Shown here piece by piece: positions 1 through 12,770 of a stretch of DNA of 54,228 nucleotides (positions within the stretch are counted from its first letter, which is position 1; each line of letters begins with the position of its first letter). The stretch spans positions 1 through 54,228 of the forward strand of contig NW_026570537.1 in the NCBI RefSeq assembly GCF_019649055.1, written 5' to 3'. The position numbers and the translations under genes are program-made. The stretch comes from Paramacrobiotus metropolitanus. Its lineage: Eukaryota; Tardigrada; Eutardigrada; Parachela; Macrobiotidae. The notes under the pieces were generated by a model, which saw only the letters and a program-made list of their open reading frames with translations, had not been told where the DNA came from and did not search any database.

Positions 1-1
1 G

Positions 2-3000
2 GATGTGGTGCAGCGAACCACGGAGGACCCATCAAAAACGGAAGATACACAGAAAACGCTGCCTGCGTCAGACCCGACGGCCTCCCATGATCCCTCTAGC
101 GTGGTACGTGACACTGCTTTATTGGCGGTATTTTTCCCATATTTTTCTCTTTCCATTCGTTTCGGTGTTTAATTTTTTCTGATTTTCCTCATATTTCTAA
201 TTCTATGGGAATTTGTTGTGTTTTCCATTTGCACTTTTTTAAAATTACTTGTCGTTTGTTCCTGGTAATAACCGGAGATAACCTGAAATTTTAAATCGTT
301 GGCGATTTTCTGAAATTTTTTTTGCGCACGAATTAAAATTTTATTTTAATCTTTTTTGGTGCTTTATGGTGATCATTCTTATTTTTTTTTTAAGTATTTT
401 ATGGGGCAGTTGTTTCTTTCGCCTCGCTGTTTTTCTTGTCTCATGTTTACTTTACCTCTTTTGAGGAATTTGAGTGTTGTTTTTATATCGAAACTATTTT
501 AATTTTTACCTGATTTGATGCATTTACAAGTGTATTCTGGATTTTTTCTTCTGTTTATTTGTAATTTGCACAGTTTTTGTTTCAGCAGCTTTTTTTTTAT
601 CGTTTCGGTTTCTTCTATTTTTTTCTTTAATTTTGATCGTTGAGGAAAAATGTGGATGGAAAGGTTGTGCCAATCTCTTGATTTTCTCGCAGAAACCGTT
701 GACTGACCAAAAAGCAGAGACGCCGAGCATGACAACGGGTGGGAACGCCATTTCGGAGTTGGAGACGGTCAACGAGGAGAAGAAGGCAGAGGAGATGCAG
801 CCGGCGCACAGTCCGCGGCCCAATCGGCGCCGTGAGCGCGACCGCTCCGACGACGAGGCCTCGCCCGAGCGGGCCCGCGAGCGCCGCCGCGACGACGACC
901 GCCAGCGCAGCGTCCAGCCCGTCCTTCCCGCGGAACCGGACGTCGCGGCGGTAAGAAGATTGTTCAGCTTCTATCGTATGTTCATTTTGCTTCGTAACAT
1001 TCTAGTCGACTAAATCACGTGACCTACATTCTGTGTTGTTTGAATTTTTTATTTATTTGAAATTTTTCTGTGGTGTTTGGGAAGTATTGATGCATTTATT
1101 GATTTTGCTTATTTTGGATTTGTGGTGCACTTCTGAACAGCCAACGCATTTTACCGATTATGGCTGCGGATTTTATTATCAATTTGGATTTTTTTATACG
1201 GGACTTTTTGATTGATTTTATTTAGTATTTTCTGATTAATATGAATTATTTATCGCCATTTTTGCAGTCGCATCCGGCGCCGGGAACTTCGCCGAGCGGA
1301 GGACAGTTTATCTTCGGCCAAAATCTCAACTCCCGCGTGACCGTATGTTGCTCTTCCATGTTTACAAAAAAACGTAACAGTACCCCGGCTTCTTCATTGT
1401 ACGAATTCGCATGGCGTTGTGATTGTGCTAAACACACTAAATAGGCATATTTATGAACCTAATAATTTGGGCATTTTTCTACAATTTAATTATTAATTTT
1501 CGTCTTCATCCCAGTATTTTATAACGGGATTCACTACCGCATTTTTCCCAAAAATTAATTCCTTTATTCTGCTTAAGTACTCGTATTTTCCACATAATTT
1601 TTGTATTTTTTGTTTCCCAAGATTTATTACTTGCTGTGTAATTTTCCTCGTCTGCGCAGATGAATTTTGTCTGAAAATTAATTATGTTAATCTGAATAAT
1701 GAATAAAAATAAATAAATAATGAATAATAATAATAATAATTAAATAATAATGATAAAAAATGATTTTTTCTCATCCGTATTACTACAATTTACCGCCGAA
1801 AGATTACTGTAATTGTCGAAAAATATTAAATTGCATTTATTGTACATGCAAGTAATGTGTAGGTGAAATGAAAAATTAATGAAAGATATTACTTGAATAA
1901 AAACAATATATCTGGCCGTTCCATATTTAACCGTAAATAATTACACGGGATCAAATAAACATGTGTAAAGTCATGATTGAAAACCGGAGAATTAATTTAA
2001 TTAATTAATTAATTTCAAAATCTGCTTGCCATCCTTTTTCGATTTCTTGCGGTGCGGCTGAATTAATCCGCTTTTTTCTTAATTAGAACGCCGCCTCCGG
2101 ACCGGCGCCCTTCTCGGGATTCGGGGGCTTCGCGGCGCTGGCGCAGACCTCCTTCGGGACGGGCTTCGGGGGCTTCAGTGCCGGGACAGCGGCGCCCGCC
2201 TCCGGCTTCCTCTTTGCTCAAGCCCTGCAGTCGCAACAGCCCAAGACCCCTTCCGCGGACGAGCCGGATACGAAAACAGAGGGCGCGGTCAATGGGAAAG
2301 CCAAGGCCGGTGAGGACCCCGTGGAGCCCCATTCCGGCTCGTCGCTGGCCGAGTCGGCGCGCATCGAGTACGCCGCCAAGAACCAGAAGCCCTTATTCGA
2401 GGAGGTGGACGTGGTGACCGGGGAGGAGGGCGAGTACAATGTCTTCGAGGTGGGTCTCCGTGATTATTGCTCATAATTCATTTAAAAAAAAGATTGTTTT
2501 TAGTATTTATTTGGTTTTAAGACAATAAACTGAGTTTTTTATCGGAAGTCTGACAGGATGATGTGGAGATCCGGTTAATAAAATACACATTCTTGTTTGC
2601 TGAACCATTAGTTAACTCTCAGAATTTAATTGTCGTTTTTCGTAATTCAACTTTAATAATGCGAAATTACCTTTATTTCAGGATTTTGGTATACTGAATT
2701 TAATTTCTGAATTGTAAGTTTATTAGTAGCACGCAGGTCGGGTTATTACGATTTATGTCCTTGTTTGTTAAACATTTATTATTCATTCTCAACATTTTAT
2801 TTTTATATTCTTTTATTAATTCAGTTGTAATAAGTCAGATTTCGTTTTCGTTGCAATTTTGATTACGTAAAAGTGTAAAACGGAATTTCTTGATCTTAGA
2901 TTTGTTAATAACAGCCAACACGAAGATTATCCAGTCTATGCATTCATTTCACTTAATTGAGCAGTATTTCAATAAAAAATTAAATACTGTCGGTGTTTTT

Positions 3001-5192
3001 ATTCAAATTTAATACAGTAAAAATCGGTCGTTTGTCTGGAATTATGAAGTTATTATAAAGTTATCAGTTTATGAAGGTTTAATGGAATGAATATTATTGA
3101 AGTAACGTTTAGGGTATCAAATTATAAAAATTGTAGTTTATTTTTATCTTATTCGTTTGGTTTCTCACTGTCGACGACGAAGTGATTGTGTGTCGGGTGT
3201 GTTGCAGACCAGTGTGAAACTGTACGGATTCGACGCCGGCGCGCAGCAGTGGAAGGAGCGGGGCCGGGCGGCGGCCCGCCTCAACGATGCCGACGACGGG
3301 ACGTATTCGCGGCTGGGTGAGTGTGGCAGTCTTCTATTCATGTCGCTGTCTTCTTGAGGATGTTGCCCGGCCTTTTTTAATGAATTTTTTCGGGGTTTTT
3401 CATTGAATTTCAGTTCAATAGGGAATTATTTCTTCCATGCTGTTGGCTATCGTACAACCGTTGCCTGCTGCATATGTATGGTACTTGTTGTGAATCGTAG
3501 TGTTGTGGCTGGTTATGTTTCGGTTGAGATGTGTATACAGCTGGTTGTCGATGTAGGAAAAGGTTGGAATTTACTTTCGGTTAGAAATACAGACAGATTA
3601 TACAGTACTGATTTTTTATTAATTCCACCTATTATGCTCTGCGTACTTTTACTATTTATATGTAGAATATTATTCGAGATAATTTTTCGTGAGCGAATTT
3701 AAAATATTAATTTTATATGTGCCCATTGCTGGGATATCCGTGCGCACCGCAGTCATTCTTATTACGTCATTAATTATTAATAATTTTTTTTATTAAGAAT
3801 TAATCCTCAGTATCATTCACAGCGCATTAAATACCATCTAAGTTATCTAACTGAATGTTAGTGTTGCAAAATGCAGACCAGCTGTTCAGCACAAAAAATT
3901 AACAAGGAAATTAATATTATAATTATTATTATCGCACCACATAGCCAAAACTCCTGTAAGGCGGATACCGTACCAGACTATTGAAATTGGCTTTTGGTTA
4001 AATTAGAAAATTTCCTACCTTTTTTTGGTTTGGTTTTATGAGATAGAAGTTAATGAGATGTACCTGCCGGAATTCGTGGCTGTGTGAATATTACCTGCCA
4101 TATTACTATACATGAAGAAAATGATTAAAATTAATTTGATTCTAATAATTTAATTCTGGTGCTGGTTGTAGTGGTGCGGATGGCCGGCACGCTGCGCATC
4201 ATCATCAACATGAAGCTGTGGAAGGACATGGTGGTGAAGCGCATGTCGGAGCGCAGTGTCTCCTTCTCCGCCCTCGACGCCGCCGACGGCCAACTGCCCA
4301 AGGTCTTTCTCATTGCGGTACGTCCGACGAATATCTCCGTAAAATAATCACTTATTCACTGCTTTCTCAATCGAGACAAAATTTTACTATTTAATATTTT
4401 TGATAGTGAAATTAATCAGAATTTAATTCAGAATAATAAATTAGTTGGAGATGGATGTTTAAATTGCCAGCTACTTTAAGTGCGTCCGATTTTTCCCCTA
4501 AAATGGAAAGAATTTTAATTGTATAATGTGTATCCATTAAATTACTGTAACTATTAAGCAATGATTAATTTTCACATAAGCTTAATTTTTGCTTTTTTTT
4601 CTCACAATTTTTCACGGTTTTTCGGACATGTTTACGATTTACGGTTAATGCGCGGCTTCCCAACAGGAAGATGCGGCTGGTAATCTGGTTTGAAAAAATA
4701 TTAAATGTTCGAAGAACGCAGCAGCCGTGGAACGTTGTAATGGACTGTTCGTTAATTTTACGGATAAAAAATTGATTTGGTACCTAATTTATTTTAATAA
4801 TATTTTACGAATTTATTAAATTTATCTTGATTATTATTAATATTTTCTCCGAATAAGTTATTAATTTTATGGTCAATAACTTTTGTATTTGCACGCGCAG
4901 ATAAATAATTAAAAGAATTTAGGAATGGTTTCTGTTATTTATTACTTTATATTATTTATACCGTATTTTTTATGTACAGTGTTCGGCGGCGGATGCGGAG
5001 ACGTTCCACAGTGAGCTGAGCAGTCGCGTGGAGCAGTTGCGCACCGAGGCGCCCCTGCTGATCGCCACCCGCGGCGCAGAACGCCTGTCCCTCACCGCCA
5101 AGGGCGAGTCGGGTCTGGACCGCAGCGACACCTCCCTGGAGGAGAAGCCCCACGACCTCCATCCCCCCAAGAAGCCCAAACGCGAGGACTGA
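2..5192 (+). CDS. RANBP3: Ran-binding protein 3 (RanBP3-like), 5'-partial, 7 exons
   Basis: RanBP3 is a nuclear cofactor of CRM1/XPO1 export that binds Ran-GTP through a C-terminal RanBD domain. Exons read here: 2-103, 693-950, 1268-1342, 2087-2449, 3208-3316, 4172-4317, 4980-5192. All six introns are GT-AG, 317-855 bp and AT-rich, and all are phase 0 except the phase-1 intron at 3317-4171. The joined frame stays open for 421 residues to TGA 5190-5192. Exon 2 is Arg/Asp/Glu-rich (NRRRERDRSDDE). Exon 3 has the family motif FIFGQNLNSRV. Exon 4 has FG-type repeats, then SLAESARIEYAAK and LFEEVDVVTGEEGEYNVFE, which lead into the RanBD. Exons 5-7 carry KLYGFD, WKERGR, RLND, SRLV and TLRIIINMKLW. 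The C-terminus ends in a basic KKPKR stretch that could be an NLS. The start codon and N-terminus lie before the window. The identification is by remembered family motifs, not a search. Confidence 0.93.
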
Positions 5193-5529
5193 CGCGTGCC
5201 CGGCGTGGCGCTATACTTTTGGCTAGTTTTTAACGGGAAATGACCGGGATTTTTGACTTGTGTTAAGAAAACGGGAACGATCCGGGATGGTATTGTGTTA
5301 TTACTGGTGTTCCGGGAAATTCCCATGTATTTTCGTTTTGGGGAGGATGTTTTGTGGGTGGGGGGGAATTGGAGATTTTTTTCGGTTTATCCTTTTCCGC
5401 GAGTATTTTTGTCGGACCGGCAATGGCAATAAAAAAAGGGAAAATATGATGTATTTTTTGGTTAAGTTTCTTTTTGTTTTTAAATAAATTTAAGTGGATG
5501 AATTTATCGAATTGTATGCCGATTTAGTT
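5193..5529 (+). promoter_or_regulatory. RANBP3 3' UTR with candidate poly(A) signals
   Basis: The stretch follows the RANBP3 stop. AATAAA hexamers occur at 5428-5433 and 5483-5488, at a usual distance for cleavage sites. Recognisable repeat similarity begins at about 5530, so the transcript probably ends before that point. Confidence 0.6.
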
Positions 5530-8360
5530 ATGACACACAGGAGAAACCGAGGAAGATAACGATGTATCAGCAGCTCCTATTCCTTCTATTATAACGGAAA
5601 CAGTAAAATTTTATTCGAAAAATACATGGAAAATAAATGATACATTTTTGAGATTTGTGTTACGATTATTTCCGGTTATTTCCTTTCTAACCGTTCAGGC
5701 GTACCACTTATAGCATGCCCGAGCATGGTATACTGTTGTGCAAAAAATTTGTACCCGGCCTTTGTGTATTAATGTACTTATATTTTGGACGCGACCACAG
5801 CACGATGAAGCAGTCACTATATGTCATTAAAGGCAGTTACATAGGCAAATCATTTTAACTCAACTATAAGAAAATATAAATTTAACCAATAAGAAAATAT
5901 TAATTTAACCACTGCATAGTGCATATGCCTACGTAAACTCCGCAGTGCCAGTCGCTTATTTCAACACAACGATTTTGTTAGAATTAGAAAAACTGACATG
6001 ATACCTAATGGCGGGTGCCGGCGAGTACCAAAATTACAGGAGTACCTTTTAAGCACAACTTTAAAAAAAAAACTTCGCTACAGTATACAGAAAAAAAGTA
6101 AAAGTTTCGCTACAATATACAGATGTACTGCATTATAATTAATTTATAATACTTGCAATATACATGATACATGTTACATACACAAAACTACAGCTAACAA
6201 CGAAACCAGCTGGTTTCGGGTAATGCACCGACTTAGGGAACGTTGTGGGCACGTTCAGCCCCGATAAAATTACATAGATCGTCAAACGTAATCAAGCAGA
6301 TACCGTGCTTTATCCATTCGTGTCCGCAGTCCGCGCCATCGTTGGTCGTTATGCTCAGATACGCCTTCGGACGTTTTGTATGCTGTGCATAAAAAAAAAC
6401 GGCCGACAGCATATCTGAAACAAAACCGGATTCCGGACCACTTTCTGCCAGGCGCAATTGGTCTACACGGACGCCAAAAGCAGCTGGGGTATCACGCAAT
6501 AAGCGTGAGTTTTCAATAGGATAGCATGGCACACTCTGTAGTCTGTATACGCGAAGGTTCCGGAATTTAGCCACTAAATGTACGGCAAGGTTTTACATAT
6601 ACAGAGTACACCCATTCCAATTTTGCATCTATAGTTGTATGTATATACATTAATTTAAGTACAACCGCGTTAATTTAAGAATTGCGTGGAAAATATGGTC
6701 CAAAAATGGCACCAGAGCACCGAATCGTTTTACGGTTTTATATGGTAAAACACATAATAAAGCGTACATAGCGTTCCGGTTTACTGGGCATGTCGTACAT
6801 GTCGGAAGTGGGGTGGATCACTTCCGAATCACTGCACTGCTTTGCAAGACTCGTAATAACCATAATTAAATACGAGTAACAGTTACGATTAGAACAATGC
6901 ATTTAGCAGGTAGTGTACAGATACATTACTAAGCGAGCACTGCATTTACCTCAATGCCTATTACGTATAAAGTGAATACCGGGTTTAACTTTTAAGTATA
7001 TCTACAGAATATATAAATGCCATATGCATAGGGTGTCTTCCGTTATGTTGAAAATTACTAAACCACGGGTTAAGAGACTAACACCGCTTGATCGACTTGC
7101 AAACGTAACCGTCGACATCAATCTGCAGCACGATGGTACTCACCGCGCCAACGGTACCAGTTCATACTGACAGCGGACGAGTCAGTCTCCACAGTCGATA
7201 TTCCATACTGCGTCGGAACGCGGCCTTGTTCGCCCTTGTCTGTCGTGTCACAAGATGGAGAGAATCATAACAACTGGGTGGAAGATCTCTTTGAGTCTGA
7301 ATCGGACAGAAGGGACGTCGGAGTTTACGCGCATCTTGTCCGGCGCAGATCCACGAGATCCTCACAATCAGTGTCCACGATATTTCTACCCGAAGTTGTG
7401 AGAAATGAAGGACAATTTGCGTGCTAACTGATGTTAAATTCTAGGTGGCCGCTGTTTGGCCGCCTAGCTCCTCCAGACGGAGCTGCCGTCTGCCTGACCT
7501 ATTTCTGCTTCCGCTCTGCGTGTTTGCACACGGGCGCTATCTAGCTCCGTAGCGTCTCACTATTTTAAATTCTTAACTGCCTGTGTCATTCCAGTTTTGT
7601 CAGTCGAGCGCTCTTGCAGTAATCGTTGATGTTTACCACCCACCCACCTTACAAGGTGGCACTGACTGTACTCTGTTCTAATCAATTAAAGAGAGAAGGC
7701 AGTCGGGCATAGATGGGACGTCGGAAACTCGAGGCGGTGAGGTCCGCCTGCGCTGTCCTCGATTTCGCACTGGTCCCGATACACCGACCTGCTCGCTCTC
7801 AGATACCGCAACATCGCGCCTGTTTCCGGATTACCAGTAAAGATATTCTCTAGCGGCATACCGAATTTAACAATAATTTGCCGCTAGCACTCCGCTGCTG
7901 CCGGCATGTTTGGTTTTCGTACTGCCAGTTGTCTAATTGTGTACGCAGTGCGAGTACGGTAATTCTTTTCCGGACGTCGGAAATGCGCTGCATACTCGAT
8001 TGCCATTAAAAATCAGTCAAAACAGGTGATGGCTGTCAATAAAAGGTTAACAGCAAGTAGCAACAATCGGAGTCCGCTGCTTTTCCAACAAATAGATCGT
8101 ATCGACATCTCTACCAGACACCGTAAAAAATAGGATTAACTGTGAGATTGTAGCAGAAAGCTTGCATCACAAGTACTGCAAAGTGTTAACAGTGTAAAGT
8201 GTACACAACGCGGTGTATTATTACTGTATAGTATACGCTGTATACTATGCCACGACACGACATAAATTGAGTTCACGGCCACGAACCTCGCACCCCAATG
8301 GGCAGTCCAACTGGCTGGTTAAATGAACAGTGTAACGAAAGCGCGCAGTCATCACAGTTA
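5530..8360. repeat. Degenerate repeat block R-B, copy 1
   Basis: This stretch can be aligned by eye with 14800-16450 and 19930-21460. Shared landmarks in the same order: a segment near 5560-5640 (also 19970-20060), a segment near 5860-6050 (also 14820-15000 and 20210-20380), 6300-6400 (also 20620-20700), and the most conserved part 7195-7380 containing CGGAACGCGGCCTTG (also 15560-15740 and 21081-21270). It ends with the core GTTCACGGCCACGAACC at 8271-8287. No intact reading frame is present. A GC-richer insert absent from copy 3 lies at about 7408-7868. Confidence 0.7.
7432..7653 (+). mobile_element. Possible short LTR-like segment
   Basis: The R-B block is interrupted here by sequence missing from the copy at 21290-21310. 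The inserted stretch contains a 222-bp segment beginning TGTTA and ending TTACA. TGGCACTG, which resembles a primer-binding site, starts 4 bases later (7657). No second LTR, no clear target duplication and no coding region in the same orientation were found, so this is only a weak LTR candidate. Confidence 0.25.
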
Positions 8361-8479
8361 ACAATTGCCATCTGCGGCAGAGCATGGCATCAAATCAGTA
8401 ATTAACTGCATAATGCTGCCTTTAATTAATACTGCCGTGTCATCCAGAGTGATAATAATATTAATAGTAATTTCCTATT

Positions 8480-8990
8480 TTCATTTGTGTCAACTCTTTC
8501 GAGATGCCCTTTCCATCCACACTTTTGACATTTCATATGTTTGTACCAGCATTCGTCAGCGTGTCTGTCTCTATAATTACGTGGAAACGGACATTCTAAC
8601 CCATGTTGGCAGGCCTGCCTTTTCCAGTTCCACTGCTGATGGATTTGTCCCTCTTAATGGCAGATACATTTGATAATTTTGATTCCTTGGTAACCGTCTT
8701 TGTCCATTCTCATCCGGCCTCGAAACTGAGAGGTCCATCAAACACCGCTTCAAAGGTCAGTAGATCTCTGGAGTTGAGCCATCGGTCCTGTCTAGCTCCT
8801 CCCGTGACTGCCCCGATGAACATTTCGTCCTGGATCATCGAAGGGATTTCGCCGATCGCGGTCTTATCCCGTTAACGGTTGACAAATTCCACGAGTTCTT
8901 CGTCTTGTGCATGTAGCATGTGGAAGAATTCGTACCGTTTTGCGTGCGTGAAGGCCACTTTAAGACAGATGATGTCGCGCAACTAGGTGC
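8480..8990 (-). pseudogene. Ty3/gypsy-like gag relic with zinc knuckle
   Basis: Read on the minus strand with frame changes, the stretch gives a typical retrotransposon gag pattern. It has an aromatic/basic segment (YEFFHMLHAQDEELVEFVN) ending in a stop where family members continue with LRD/LRE, then MIQDEMFIGAV and DLLTFEAVF. Beyond several frame breaks comes a Cys-rich tail with ECWYKHMKCQKCGWKGHLERV. The CxxCxxxxH spacing matches a CCHC zinc knuckle, with the last Cys lost (VDT). Gag would package element RNA. Protease, RT and integrase were not found nearby, so this is a fossil fragment. Confidence 0.65.
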
Positions 8991-9004
8991 ACGGTCCGAA
9001 TTTA

Positions 9005-9032
9005 GAAAAGGGCAGTTTAGAAAAGGGCAAAT
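9005..9032. repeat. Two-copy 15-bp tandem repeat
   Basis: TTAGAAAAGGGCAG is repeated almost exactly, end to end. It is too short to assign a role. Confidence 0.6.
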
Positions 9033-9049
9033 CACCCATACTGTGCACC

Positions 9050-9900
9050 GGGCTCGATAACCGGCTTAAAAAAATTTGTATATCCGTACTTAAACCGTCC
9101 GAAATATGAGAAAACTCGAAGTATCTTCAAAAACTGATTAGACTGTTAAACAATGGCCAAATTTAATACGAATACTCCTGGTTTGTCCCATACGTCCATC
9201 TGGTCTCGTGACACACATCGGGGACTCAGGATCCCCGGTTAGTATACAGTACAAACCAAAAGGGGAAGCTGAATCTCCGACATGTTGTCCTTCAGTAGCG
9301 CGTTATGTCCGAACGCGCGTTCAGCAGCTTTTTTGCTACTGACACAACAAGTGCAGTAATCCGATACGCTGTATAATACACGAAACTCGGCGCACCGGTG
9401 CTGCCAAACTGTGCAGAGTTTTGGTTCCCTACGTGGTTGTGGTAAGTGGTAACTGATTTCTACTACTGAGAGAAATACTAGCGGCACCGCAGACAGCCGG
9501 TCGGAGCTAGAGCGAGCAAATGCACGGCGCATAAATATCAACTGATCAACAAAATGCATTCAACTGATCTTTGTGCCCAACTGCAAGAAAAGACTCGTTT
9601 AACTTTATAGTGAGTACGGTCGGGAGGAGTGTGTATCGTACCAGCCGGCATCAGAAAACGCTGTCAGTTCCCACAATGTTTTGCGATGGCCCGTTCATTT
9701 TGATTTTATCGTTATAACAGTTTCTGCGGATCCTGGCACACGTGAAGCTTTATACTATACCATACGTACGACTGTCGACTGGGAAATGTTTGCGTACCAA
9801 TAACTATTACTACCGACAGACGTTGACGACCTTTGAGCTGGTAACCACCCTGGCTGCACTGGGATTTCGTCGGCAAAAAAGTATATAATTATAAATTGTT
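9050..9900. repeat. Degenerate repeat block R-A, copy 1
   Basis: The block starts near the ACCGGCTTAAA core. It contains the strongly conserved stretch at 9241-9283 (GTATACAGTACAAACC, then AGGGGAAGCTGAATCTCC) and ends near the motif at 9820-9880 (GACGACCTTTGAGCTGGTAA). Equivalent landmarks recur in the same order at 11450-12150, 13230-14340, 18190-19240, 28790-29880 and 41230-42500. No coding capacity was recognised. Confidence 0.7.
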
Positions 9901-10019
9901 AACGGTCACTGCCATCAGTGCCATGAGCCACCGCTTTTATCATTTTCAAAAAAAGAACATTATGTATTTTCTGGAAATATAAATATTTTTCTGTCCCCGG
10001 GACGTTGGTTGAATGTCAC

Positions 10020-10920
10020 ACGGTGGAGAGCATCATAATAGGTAAATGGAAGACCTCTGTGGTCTGTTTCGGACAGTACTGAAGACGGAGTTCACGCGCA
10101 TCTTGTCCGGAGCAGATCCACAGAGAACCTCGGTGCCAAGATGTACCTGTTCAAGAGTTTCGAGAAACAGCAATAATTTGCCAGTTCACACTGCCAGTTT
10201 TCAAGCTTTGTACTCAGTGTACTGTACTCGTACAGTAATTCTTTTGCGGACGTCGGAAATGCGTTGCATACTTGATTGCAGTTAAAGATTAGTCAAAACT
10301 GGTGATGGCTGTCGATAAAAGGTTAACTGCAACAATCGGATTCCGCTGCTACTTCGCCAGAGAGATCGTATCGATATTTCTTCTAGACAAGAATGAAGAA
10401 CCATAGCTACAGAAGGCCGGAATACTATACCGGTCAAAAAAAGAATTTTAAGTTGTACGATTTTTCGGTTGGCTGATATACACGTACAGTATGAGTGCTC
10501 GTGCTTAACATTTTGTTGGTGTTGCCACAATTGCCAGACGAATCCATACATGTTCTGCTGCACAGCAAAAAAATACAATATCTACATCGACCGTTTTTCA
10601 AGTTCCCGTTGCGCTTCTCCTTTTTGCTGCCGCGATTCCGGTGTCTGCGCCGTTAAACATGGTTACTGCCAGATAGTGGCAAAAGCCAGAAAGCTCGCAT
10701 CACAAGTACATAACGCGGTGTATAGTGTAGGTATATATACTGTATACCTACATAATATTCCATGCCACACAGAAAACCAGTTCACGGCCACGAACCTTAG
10801 ACCCATCGGTCTCATAGTACAACTGCCTGGTTAAATGTCCAAGGGCGCTACAGTGCAACGAAAGCGCGCAATCATCGCAGTTAACAATTGCCTTTTGGGC
10901 AGGTTAATGCATTAAATAAG
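10020..10920. repeat. Partial R-B block copy
   Basis: The stretch matches the 3' half of block R-B (compare 10022-10140 with 7250-7380 and 15615-15735). It continues through the core box at 10780-10796. The 5' half of the block is missing. Confidence 0.6.
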
Positions 10921-11449
10921 TAAGTAATTTCATAACAATGCTTCATTCCGCAAATCGAGTTTAAAATACGATAAATATAATTCAATTTCAGATAGCTGTG
11001 TTACAGCATTGTGAAGTGATCACCACATCAATCATCTAACTTGTTTCCCAGTTACGAAATAGTTCTGTTTGTTGCATAAACGAGGTACGCTAACTCTGCT
11101 GATGCTTAAAACATGATCGTATCTGCAAAGGTAAATAGGGCGTGGATAAAAAATATGATTACAAAGAATACATGGTACGGAAAAACCTTTTCGGGAAAGT
11201 GTCGGCATTTTCCGCATCTACCGCATGTAATTCACACTCACCAAAGTCGATGTTCAGCAGATCGTTAACGAACAGCATGAACAATATGAGCCCCAATACA
11301 GTCCCTTGCGACACGCCAGATTACACCGGTGGCCGAGCGGATACGTTAGCCGATATGCGTACATGTTTACTTTCTTCCGGTGAGGTAACTATGAAGCCAC
11401 TGCAGCACTCTTCCTTGTATGCTGCTCAGGTTCCATCGTCATTTCACCG

Positions 11450-12770
11450 GAAAAAAAGCATTGCCTCCATCGTTGTCCCATACGACCATCTGCTGTCGTG
11501 ACGCACATCGGAGATTCCGGTGTCCCTTTGAGTATACAGTACAAACCAAAAGGGGAAGCTGAATCTCCGACATACTGCACTTCCCTAGCGCACAGTATCC
11601 GAGCGCGCGTTCAGCAGCGTACTTATTTGCGTAATACTGATAGAGCAAGTGCCATAATGCGTTATGCTGTATAATTTACGAAACTCGTAAAAGGCGTATT
11701 GGCAACTGCGCATCGTTAAGGCTGCGCAAAAAGTTATTAATACAGTAATGCTAGAAACTAGCGGCAGCGCGGACAACCATCCGGTTTGCGATCAAATGCA
11801 CGGCACAAACAATTCACAAGAAGACATTCAACTGACCTTTGTGCCCAATTGTAAAAGAAGACGCGTACTGTACCTTTCATTACTGACAATTGAGTATGTG
11901 TTTGGAGGTTTGTATGCCGTACTCGCCAGTATCGAAAAGCGCTGTCAAGCTTGACAATGTTTTCCGGTAGCATGTTTATTTTGATTTTATCGTAACAAAA
12001 TATTCCGCGTTCTTGTAAGCCCACGTGGAACCCTGTGCAATGCCACACGTCGACTGTCGACTGGGAGATGTTGGTTCACCAGTTACCAGTTTAACACCGA
12101 CAGACGCCAACGACCTTGGGGCTGGTAAATGACCCTGGCTGCACGGGGATTTTGTCGACATAATGGCGTAAAGATATGTAATGTAAAAGATCAGCGACTG
12201 TTGTCATGACCCACCACTTTTACAATTTTCAAGATATTATAATGTCGTATTTTCCGAAAATATATTTTTTTGTCTCTGAAGCATTGGCTTAACTTTATCT
12301 TAAATTAATGCGGTGGAGGAAAAATTAGCTTTAAGAAGACGTTGAGATTACACTACATGCACCAGATAGGTTTTGGGCGCATAGCAAATTGGCAACAGAC
12401 ATGTGATTTATATAGATATTCTCAGTTTATTCGAAACCTACGAATTTATTGCGAATCTGAATGACTATATATGATGCAGACTGCGTAATTACCATTTCCG
12501 TTGTGTTCAGCAAGGTTTGTTTGCTGGTAGATTGTCGAAAGCAAACTAACCTACCAAGTACAAAAAGCTGCGTTTATGCCGTACCAACCGGCTTCAGTAA
12601 GCGGGTTCACGGCCACGAACCCTGCACACCAAACTCAAAGGGCAAATGGCTGATTATGTAACCATCGGTTTTATAGCTGAACGAAGCGCCGCAATCCTCA
12701 CAGTCGCCACCTAACATCGACAGCGGTTGGCACATTATCCGGTCATTCAATCGGTAATTATATAACTGCA
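11450..12770. repeat. R-A block copy 2 with core box
   Basis: It carries the R-A stretch at 11531-11573, then the GACGACCTT landmark near 12105, and the GTTCACGGCCACGAACC core at 12605-12621. The 5' part of R-A is truncated compared with the copies at 28790 and 41230. Confidence 0.65.

Noticed and set aside
633-1013. 126-codon frame starting at an ATG inside intron 1
   Set aside because: Only 693-950 is exon sequence. The upstream and downstream parts are intronic and the ATG at 633 is fortuitous.
7432-7653. Full LTR retrotransposon joining the LTR-like segment to the gag relic
   Set aside because: The gag relic is in the opposite orientation, there is no second LTR, and no target duplication was found.
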